From Mesodorylaimus sp. YZB2_4 (taxonomy: Eukaryota > Nematoda > Enoplea > Dorylaimida > Dorylaimidae): DNA of 64,000 nt. Both the position numbers and the translations under genes were made by a program. Of the stretch, positions 56,201 to 64,000 are shown piece by piece (the first letter of the stretch is position 1; each line of letters starts with the position of its first letter). Under the pieces are notes generated by a model. It was not told where the DNA came from and did no database searches. It was given only the letters and a program-made list of their open reading frames with translations. The DNA lies in the NCBI GenBank assembly GCA_030248295.1, contig JASANH010001195.1, forward strand, positions 1 to 64,000, given 5' to 3'.

Positions 56201-56753
56201 CTTTCAGTGATATCATTCTTCGTACGAGTTCTTTCACTTGCTCAATGGTAACGTTGTGAGTGTTGATAAGATTCAGGATCTTTGGCGATAAGACGCCCAT
56301 CAACTCTTCGATTCGACGTTCGTTGAGTAATGGCGGGAAACAGACGCTAATGTTTGGGAATGGGGCTTGAAAATTGACTTGTTCCAAGTCAGTGTAGACC
56401 ACTCTGTCCTCTTGGTATTGCTGGCAGATGCTGCCCATTTGATAAATGATCATTACAAATGCTATAATGAGAGCTAGTCGAAACATTATTCTGTCGCCCG
56501 CCAATTTCGCGTCATAGGCTTCTGGGAGGCCGGCTATCGTCACGCGCTCAGAGAACATTTTGTAGGGGTTAACAACCTCTTCTTTTTCTTCAGTCAACTC
56601 ATCCACTGATTGCGAGTCAGTGCTTTCATTAAAGTCATGTACGCAGTCGACACTCGTGCCATTGAGACCACTAGGACCCGGCTGATCGGCAGGAATGCCG
56701 GGACCGGATTGATTTTGCGATAAGCTGGTTTCCAAACTGTCCAGCCAACCCAT
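53212..56753 (-). CDS. DEG/ENaC channel subunit B, three exons
   Basis: Exon 1 55977-56753, exon 2 53671-54156, exon 3 53212-53616: 1,668 nt, 555 residues. I start at the ATG at 56753 (MGWLDSLETS), which lines up with channels A and C. Splice borders: CAGATGAGG|GTAAGTG, TTTTTAG|CTAGATTGG, GATCCA|GTAAGCC, TTTATAG|CTTCG. Exon 2 is 486 nt and exon 3 405 nt, the same as in A. Helix 1 is around LALIIAFVMIIYQMGSI; PFPNISVCFPP and GLSFDVTTDMTYGIYEDN follow; helix 2 has GGMMGVYAGFSMITY. Like A it should be a cation channel subunit. Intron 1 (1.8 kb) contains an LTR-like stretch. Confidence 0.9.
54990..55520 (+). repeat. Possible solo LTR in intron 1 of channel B
   Basis: TATATATAAAGG near 55120, a second TATATAATGG near 55371 and AATAAA near 55439 give the promoter and polyadenylation signals expected of an LTR, with no coding sequence between. 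Exact TG...CA ends and target duplication were not found. It is antisense to the host gene. Confidence 0.4.
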
Positions 56754-56815
56754 CACTCAGGTTAATCGGCAAATAGTAAAATACGAAGTAAAGCGGACTA
56801 TGCCTTGGGCGCGCT

Positions 56816-56822
56816 CTTTATA
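56816..56822 (-). promoter_or_regulatory. TATA box of channel B
   Basis: TATAAAG on the minus strand lies 63-69 bp upstream of the ATG at 56753. With initiation about 30 bp downstream, this leaves a short leader of roughly 35-40 bases. No other TATA-like match lies between it and the start codon. Confidence 0.55.
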
Positions 56823-56829
56823 GTGGCTC

Positions 56830-57850
56830 CAAAAGATATGCCGAATATGGCTTTAGTCCCCACTTTACCTCTCGCCTCTGACCGTTTATAACGTTAAAAT
56901 TGAATGGAAAGAACGCCCATGATCGCTGGTACACGTCAGGAGCTTACTAACTCTTTGAACTGTGCATCGCCCACATACATAGGGTATGTGCTTGTTGAGC
57001 CACTGCACGTTAACAATTGGCTCTTTACATGTACCCATGGAATAGCCAAGGCTCTTAGTTCAATTTAGATTGATTTGCAAAGCTAGCTCGGTTTCCCCAA
57101 CGACAAACGATCTAGGCTCCATACGTACTATGGAGATACAGACCTGTTTCTACAGCCCGTCCGCCCGCCTGTGCCTGCGGCCTGTGTACTTTGCTTTCAT
57201 TTTTACAACGATAGAGCTTCGCAAAAAGACAGCTTCACAAAATGCTTACAGTATCTTGCGGTAAGATGCATCTTGCTCTTTCTGCCAACATTTTTAGTCG
57301 TCTCAGCATCGACTTCCACTGAACTATTTATTTTCCTCCTCGAAATCTGTCCTCAGAAACCATACCCCCACCAATCAAGCATTTCTGCATTTCTTCTTTC
57401 AATCACATATACTTAGTTAATTGAGCAATGATGTAGCACGCAAGATCGGAACAAATTTTCTGGCAAATATGCCAGTTTTTTGCACTTTTTTGGTCCTTCT
57501 CTGTGAAGCCATATAGGGGCAGCACAGTAAATTAATACCACACCGAGTTCTTCGCCAGCGTCAAAACTTTAGCATTTGATGCAGTGCACCAGAGCGCAAG
57601 CTGAAATATAGCCTGTTTATGTTCATCCTTTACCAAATCGCCAAGCCCAGGTACTCGAAGGTGAAGAAACATTACACACGAAATAATCTACCTGGGCCAC
57701 CAGTCGAACAGCTGCCTGTTAACTGCGCCAGGCTGTTGTAAAGTACCGACACGTATAGCGCGGCCAGGGGTGCCTCCGAGCATGGGCCGCAGGCCTCAGC
57801 CTCGCCCACTCCGAAACAGTCAGCTAGCCAGTAGCGGCACCTAGCGAGCG
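56830..57850. other. Intergenic, nothing recognised
   Basis: Upstream of channel B. Short frames only, with no repeat that I can match elsewhere in the window. Confidence 0.4.
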
Positions 57851-58105
57851 TTGCCTCAGCAATTATATGAGCTGGCATCACCAAACTTCGAGTCAGTCTT
57901 TTTGTTAGCAATACCCCTAACGATAAGAAGAGAACCTCGAAAGAGCAAGAAAGCAGGAGAGAACCTCACCTCCGTCCCCTCCAGCAGGCATTCCATGGCA
58001 GCAGCACAGGCCATTCTTCTACGACGCGGGACTCTACTGTCGTTAGCCATAGAGCACATGCAGCTGGGTGGGGTTCTCCGTGTGGGTGGCCGCCTTGAGC
58101 ACTAG
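57851..58105 (+). mobile_element. BEL/Pao fragment before integrase
   Basis: The frame ends GVLRVGGRLEH, the motif that precedes the integrase zinc finger in BEL/Pao, then hits a TAG. The preceding AAQAILLRRG fits the same region. No more of pol is visible. It is a short relic of a further BEL/Pao insertion. Confidence 0.55.
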
Positions 58106-59188
58106 CCTTAGTCTCCACCGTTGTGGTCCACTTGTAAGGGGGAATGGAGATCAAGTTATGCAAATGAGTGTGACCTCGTCTGATGTTAGGACTGTCTGGT
58201 GATAGTTTGTGATTGCTGTGTGTGGAGCTGGTCTCCCTTTGTCTATTGTGTGTTATTTGTTTGTGTTGTGCCGGTACACTACTGCTCTTTGGGTAGATGC
58301 TCGTTCTCTAATCAGTGTTACGCCTGTGCGTACTCGGTGCGGTTGAGTTATAAACTTCTATCTATAAGACACGAGGTCTTATACACTTGTGAGCATATTC
58401 ACCAGTTAGTATTGGGTCTTTATTAGAACAAAATACAATTGAATCCACTGTGTATTCTCTGTCGTAGGCGTAAGGCCACTGGCAGCAGGTGCAGTTACCT
58501 CCACCAGCTATTGACATCATTTGGTTTAGGTCTCTTCCTCTTCTCGCCATCTTTTAGTGAGTGAAAGAACGAGGGCGAGCAAACTAGAAACTTGAGAGAT
58601 CCTTCCTCGAAATCCTTTCTACTCGACTGGCCAAGACAGCAGTAGCTGATTATTATCGTGCACCTCATATACTGTACAAATACGCATATACATAACTACA
58701 ACAAGGCAACGGCATATAGAGAGGTCGCGGCCATCGCGGCCATCGGGACAAAAAAGTGCCGCATCGTGTCCTTGAAGGGCAACTGGATGCATGCCTTTCC
58801 TCTTGGGCTGTGATTACAGTATGTGTGTTTCTCGCCTATTGTGTGATAATATTTGGTAAATTGATCCATGAAATCCAAAGATTGCTCTTCGATAGACATT
58901 CTGTTGGTTTCGTAGGCCAGCGATCGGCATCTTTTTTGCAACCACAGGGTCTACTATTTTTGATTACTATTCCTTTTATCCAAGTTTTCATGACTTCCAA
59001 GTTTTCGATCAGGCTCCAGGTTGCTTCTCCGCTGGGACCACTCCCGCTTTCTGTGCCTGGCAAGTCGTTCCGACGGTCCAACCTTCGTCCACACTGCTGT
59101 ACTTTCAATTTATTTCTAATCGAAGAACATCGCTTAAAAATTCGCAGCAAGAACCTCTAGGATCCAGCAACAAAACGTGCTCGTACTC
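58106..59188. other. Intergenic between channels B and C
   Basis: AT-rich and GT-rich non-coding sequence. Overlapping minus-strand frames at 58696-59150 include a hydrophobic stretch but no recognised domain. Confidence 0.35.
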
Positions 59189-62100
59189 TCACACCGTTGA
59201 TTCGGCATTATCATTTTGCTCGAGCCCATCTGGTTGCTTTTCCTTCTCCTTCCAGGCGCATATGATTATGGACACTCCGTAAGCTAAAGACTGGGCGTAA
59301 GTTATCATGGAGAAACCAGCGTAGACGCCCATCATTCCACCGATATCGCACATGGCCAAGTAAACCTTCGACATCTGGGTCTGCTCGATGTGAGTGCGGG
59401 ACGATGTGGGAAGGATGATTCGAATTCGACTCCACGATCGCTTCGATGCGAGATACTCTTCCTGTCTTGTTTCATTTCTGTATAGGATATCTCCGAAGGA
59501 AGTTGAGAACACGGGGTATGTCCACCTTGAGCAAAACGGATCACAGTTGTTTGTTCCATCTTCAGCGTGTCTTCGTGTCAATAAACGAAGCTAAATAAAA
59601 AAAGGTCAATGTTCTGTCCTGTACTGTGTGCTCCTACAATATTGGGCGGTCTAATCTTATCAGTAGTCGAGCGAGTCCCCGTCACGACAGGCGCGTACGC
59701 ACCGAGAAAAATTACGATTTTCCTCGAAATGTTTAGAGAAAATGTGTGTTGACATCAGCGACAATTTTGTACCGAAAAGTAAACTATAAGATAAACTGCC
59801 AAGCGGAAAACGGGAGTTCGTGCACCCAGCTACGATAAGGCCATCAGGTATTAAAACACAGAAATAAAGAGCAGCTTACCGGATCAGTTTCGGTTTTTTG
59901 CTGATTGACCTCATAACCTGTGTTAGTGTTTTCTATAATTGTGGTTAGAAAAAATGCTTGTCCAAACGCGCACGTGTGATTTGGTGAGTAGAAAGTAGAT
60001 AATGGGATCACGCATCCGAAACTACTCGTCAACATGTCCATCACCGTCTCAGATTGACGGTAAATGCCGCCCGGATCTTCGTAATCAAAATACGTCAGCA
60101 CTCTTGCATGCTCCCGACAATCTCTTTTTTCTTTTACTTTCCTTGGTTCTGCTAATACTATCAGTGCTTCCGTATCTATGGGCACGTAAGTCGGCACATT
60201 GACCTGCGTTGGCACGTCGTTGATAAAGATGTGAAACCCGGCTGAGATTATGTTATCTTCATAAATACCGTAGGTCATATCTGTGGTTACATCGAACGAC
60301 AGTCCCACATCTTGCAATCGCATCGAGTCGGTTTTTGCGACCTCGTCTATGGTAATCCAATTTAGCTAAAAAATGCGGTGGTACGGTTATTAAGACGACA
60401 GTGCTTTCTTGGTACTAGTTTACCAGGTCACATAGGCTACAAGAAATCACAAATTTTAAAAGAATATGAGCGGGAATTTATTATTGCCAATGAGACTGGG
60501 AGGGAGACTACACAATGAGTTTACGCATAGTACTCGTACTGTACCTATGTTATCATCATGAATGCTCTTGGACTCTACTTGAATAAGACTTCAAAAGTAC
60601 AGAGCCTGCTTGCAAGAGATGCTCTACAATAGATCTTGCAGCTTATGGTTTTCCTGATAGCTGAGGTCACGTTAGACCTACAGTACTACATATTACGGGT
60701 AGCTTTAATAAAGATGATTCGTTCAGCTTAGAGCCTTGTTTGTCTAGCCGGCTGGCAGTAAAACGTAGAAACCTAACTATTGCTGGTGGGTAGAAAAGAA
60801 TATCTTGCAACAGGTTCACTCTCTCCCTCTTCTTCAAAACATCTTTTGATGAAAACGCAATATAGTTTGCAAGTCTTCATGTGGTAATAGTTATCATGCC
60901 ACTCCTCTAACACACTGATGATTGGGCTACTTCAAAGATTATTTCCAGGAGAATGTTCCAGCTTCTTGCACTATCTCAACGCCCCTATTTCTCACTTGCT
61001 CTGTTTGTTATTCACTGGGAAAAGTAGTTTTATCTGCCGGCAGCGAAGGGAGGGCGGTGGACTACATGCACAAATACACTCAGTACCACATCTACAGTTA
61101 GACTGGACGCCGACATTCGTGACGAAGTTGGGCGGGTGTTAAGGCCCGCTAGTGTCTTCTTGGAGACTTTAACCGCGTTTGGGTTTATCCTACCACTCAC
61201 GATCAGAGCTCCTTCGCAGGACCGTAGATTGGCGGTTCCGTGAAACGTTAACGACGATTTAAGGTTTAAAAATCGAATGTCATCGCCAAGAATTAATCAA
61301 CGTTACCCAAAGCTCGCTACCAAGCGACATGGTAAGAAGAAAGGCATACAACTACTGTACATGATGATTGGACAGCACATAAACTAGTGCTTAGCCTATG
61401 GAGTGCGTCGCAGAGAAGAACTTTGCAGAGTCGCAGTCCAGCGGAAAGACACGGCTAAAAAATAAATGAGCATTCGATATGATTTGATGTTCGATGTTCT
61501 CGAACATTTGATGTGATGTGATGCATGCTTGCCATATAGTGTATGAGCCAAGGTCTTACCCCCATCTGAAAGCAGCTGACTGTCCACACGATGGCGTATT
61601 CTGCCGTCTGACAACAGTTGAACGACTTTCGTCCAATGGCACAGTTCGTCAACACATCGGAGCATGGTATTTCCACACCTTCTCGGTAGATGTCTTTCCC
61701 CCTCGCTTCAGCCCACAAATGCACATCATCGATGGCCTTCTTCGTCATTTGATAAACCATTGCATCGCGGTCTTTGAGGATAACTTTCAGTGATATCATT
61801 CTTCGGACGAGTTCTTTCACTTGCTCAAGTGTTACGTTGTGAGTATGTCGGAGGTTGCGGATCCTCAGAGATAAGACGTCCATCAACTCCTCGATCCGCC
61901 GTTCGTTGAGTAGTGGCGGGAAACAAACGCTAATGTTTGGGAATGGGGCTTGCAGATTAATTTCTTCCAAGTCTGTATAGACCTGGGGATCCTCTTGGTA
62001 TTGCTCGCAGATACTGCAAGTTTGATAGATGATCATGCTGAATGCAATAACGAGGGCGATTCGAAACATCATTCTGTCAGGTTTCCACTTTGCGTCGTAA

Positions 62101-62336
62101 GCTTCTGGGAGGCCAGCTATGGTCACGCGCTCAGAGAACATTTTATACGGGTTAACATACTCTTCCTCTTTAGCCAAATTATTTTCATCCATTGAGTCAA
62201 TGCTTCCATTGAAGTCATGTGCGCTACCATCACTCGTGCGCTGCAGACCTTTAGGACCCGGCTGATCATCAGGAATTCTGGGGCCAGATTGATTTTGTTG
62301 AGATAAGGTGGTTTCCAAATTATCCAACCAACCCAT
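59189..62336 (-). CDS. DEG/ENaC channel subunit C, three exons
   Basis: Exon 1 61560-62336, exon 2 59880-60365, exon 3 59189-59590: 1,665 nt, 554 residues. The frame is open further upstream to 62504, but MGWLDNLETT at 62336 lines up with the starts of A and B. Splice borders: ATGGGG|GTAAGAC, TTTTTTAG|CTAAATTGG, GATCCG|GTAAGC, TTTATTTAG|CTTCG. Helix 1 is around IALVIAFSMIIYQTCSI; PFPNISVCFPP follows; helix 2 is GGMMGVYAGFSMITYAQ. Difference from A and B: a cysteine of the ectodomain (IYCQSD in A, TNCQFD in B) is Arg here (IYRQSE), which may break a family disulfide. Confidence 0.9.
60366..61559. other. Intron 1 of channel C
   Basis: 1.2 kb, shorter than in A and B, with no recognised mobile element inside. 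Confidence 0.7.
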
Positions 62337-62731
62337 TCTGTTGTGAAACGTTGAATTGGGAATGGGTGGAATCAGAATGTAGTTATAGTCGTAGTAGAAT
62401 ACGGTAAGAGCTCGTGACGATGATTCCGAAGAGTTGTGGTGCAAAACAGGTAGTCCGTAGGTCTCTAGTTTCCACCGTCTAGAACTAGGACGAGAAGAAT
62501 ACAATGGCGCGCCGTTGAGTCTAGTTTGGTAACCACTTTAACATTCGGGTCGTAGCTTAGATGAGCTTCCCTGGTCGCGGCTCTCTGTCCCTACTCACAC
62601 GTTATACGTCTCCCCCCCAAGATTCGTCCAACGTCCTTATGTGGCACAGTCGATTTCAAGTTTATTGGGTTCAAACAACATGGACACAAATGAGGGGACG
62701 TTCGATTTAAAAAGGGATAAGTCAAACTCGA

Positions 62732-62788
62732 TGATACATACTATACGTATAGGTGTGGGCATATCACCTATCCGTATAGTATGTATCA
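62732..62788. repeat. 24-bp hairpin next to repeat copy 4
   Basis: The left arm 62732-62755 (TGATACATACTATACG...) and right arm 62765-62788 pair with one mismatch in 24 around a 9-base loop. The arm ends two bases before the ACCGTGCCTGCTTAGACC end of repeat copy 4. Confidence 0.85.
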
Positions 62789-62789
62789 C

Positions 62790-63312
62790 TACCGTGCCTG
62801 CTTAGACCAGCCAACCAGACGCACAATGCTGAAGGACGATTTTCGCCGGCTAATAACTGGAGAACGGTTTGACAAAAATTTCTGATTTTCCGCACACGTT
62901 GCAGAATAGGCCGGCTACAATCTTGCCAATTTTTATCAGAATCCGTCCCCTCCGTCGTCGAGTTCCAGAATACGCGATTTCTTGTTTAGGGGGAGAAGAC
63001 GAGGAGGAGGAGGAGGAGGAGGAGACAACATGTGCCTTGATCAACCAGAGGTAATACAGTTGTAAATGTTCGTTCTTCTGAAAGCTGTAACTTCCCTAAT
63101 CTGCCTTTTGACGGTCATTTTTTTGAAGCTTTAATTTCTGAAAAGTTATTCCTAAAAATAGTTACTTTTTTTGCCTTTTTTAATCCATCGCTCGTCAGGT
63201 ACTGAACTGACTTCGATAAAAATTGATATGGTTGCAGATCTGACCTATCTTGCGATGCATGCGAAAAAATCAACTGTGTTGGTTCAATCATTCTTGGGTT
63301 ATCAACTATGAA
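62790..63312 (-). repeat. Dispersed repeat family, copy 4 (minus orientation)
   Basis: Reads on the minus strand in the same order as copy 1: GGTTGATAACCC-type start region, GACGAGCGATGG, a GGAGGAGGAGG tract in place of poly-C, ACAAGAAATCGCG, then CGGCGAAAATCGTCC and GGTTGGCTGGTCTAAGCAGG. The CCAAACCCATC start is not present. Confidence 0.75.
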
Positions 63313-64000
63313 GTGGTACTCAGAAGAATATTTCAATAGCAGCTCTGCTTGGCAAACTTTGCCGCGCCCAACAGCACTGCTATTTGCTGCATCTATGCGA
63401 TAATAACGTGACTCTTCTCTCTGTGCGTGCAGCCCAATGCCATAGCCCTGTTCCCCATGAAAACAAGTAGGCGTACCTGAATCTGAAGGCGGGTATCGAA
63501 ATGTGTGAAGGCGTGAGATAACGTTTAAAGCCGAGGCGCACCAAAGCGATGACTGTTCAACGATTAGTCATGGCTGGTGGCCTTCTGTTGCACTTCTGTC
63601 TTCCATAAACGGCAAAGTGATAAAGCGCAGCTGGCTATAAAAGTCTCATCGCGGCCCGTGCGGCTGCTGTAAATGCTTTCGCGCTGTTGAGAAGCGTTTT
63701 TCTGTTGCTTTATTTCGAGTAGTAGGCCAGTTTTTCGTGGTCGTGACCTGAACGAGATTTATTTATTAATTCAATAAGCAAAGGTTGGTTGCCGGTTTTG
63801 GTTTGTGGCCTGCTAGCGATGGGAAAGAGCGTGGCTGCGATGGATTCGTAATCTTCCCATTGGCCATGGGCGGATACTTTTCTGACTGCATTGGAGTTTC
63901 CTTGGGATGCATACCAAAATTGGTCATTTCTACATGCAAATCAGGCTTTTTGATTCTAGGTCAGCCCGAAGTTGTATCGCATAATGATCAGAGATCGGAT
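63313..64000. other. Unassigned end of window, possible core promoter
   Basis: GGCTATAAAAG at 63633-63643 is a strong TATA-type match on the plus strand, in GC-richer surroundings. No start codon with a credible frame is visible before the window ends, so a first exon beyond the edge is possible but unproven. Confidence 0.3.

Noticed and set aside
62337..62504. Longer N-terminus for channel C
   Set aside because: Channels A and B start at the equivalent MGWLD methionine. The extra residues have no counterpart.

Overview
This is a window of animal nuclear DNA. The evidence is a 27-exon spliced ciliary gene, many DEG/ENaC channel genes, and BEL/Pao retrotransposons, a lineage known only from metazoans. 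Nothing here fixes the phylum. Most introns are short with normal GT-AG borders, but three introns of one gene use GC donors. LAYOUT: (1) 1-6.4 kb: a BEL/Pao LTR retrotransposon on the minus strand. Its gag-pol frame stays open from an ATG at 5756 past the window edge, followed upstream by a primer-binding site and an LTR that holds a pogo-like MITE. (2) 6.5-13.4 kb: dispersed repeats, hairpins, MITEs and a secreted coiled-coil gene whose frame shifts part-way. (3) 13.4-18.5 kb: two tandem plus-strand DEG/ENaC copies, the second lacking the first membrane helix, then a decayed DEG/ENaC fragment on the minus strand. (4) 18.6-32.0 kb: a complete IFT121/WDR35 gene on the minus strand, 1184 residues, with all exon phases closing and a candidate RFX X-box upstream. 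(5) 32.5-35 kb: tRNA-derived SINE sequence, an OTU-protease relic inside a palindrome-bounded element, and a long inverted repeat. (6) 36-62.3 kb: three minus-strand DEG/ENaC paralogs (A, B, C) with the same three-exon structure, separated by transposon debris. The debris includes a broken Gypsy element, BEL/Pao fragments, and a three-level nest (TIR element, then mariner-like element, then non-LTR retrotransposon) that splits a copy of the dispersed repeat. (7) 62.7-64 kb: a long hairpin, a fourth copy of the repeat, and unassigned sequence. HOW THE PARTS RELATE: the only host genes I can assign with confidence are IFT121, which acts in retrograde intraflagellar transport, and two DEG/ENaC subfamilies (one without introns in its coding region, one with three exons). 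Many DEG/ENaC channels work in sensory cells and IFT121 is needed in ciliated cells, but their adjacency here is most simply local duplication of channel genes around an unrelated gene. The channel copies share near-identical blocks beside diverged blocks, which suggests gene conversion. I found no CRISPR array, rRNA gene or convincing functional tRNA gene. Intron-exon models come from reading splice borders by eye and from recalled family sequences, not from alignment software.
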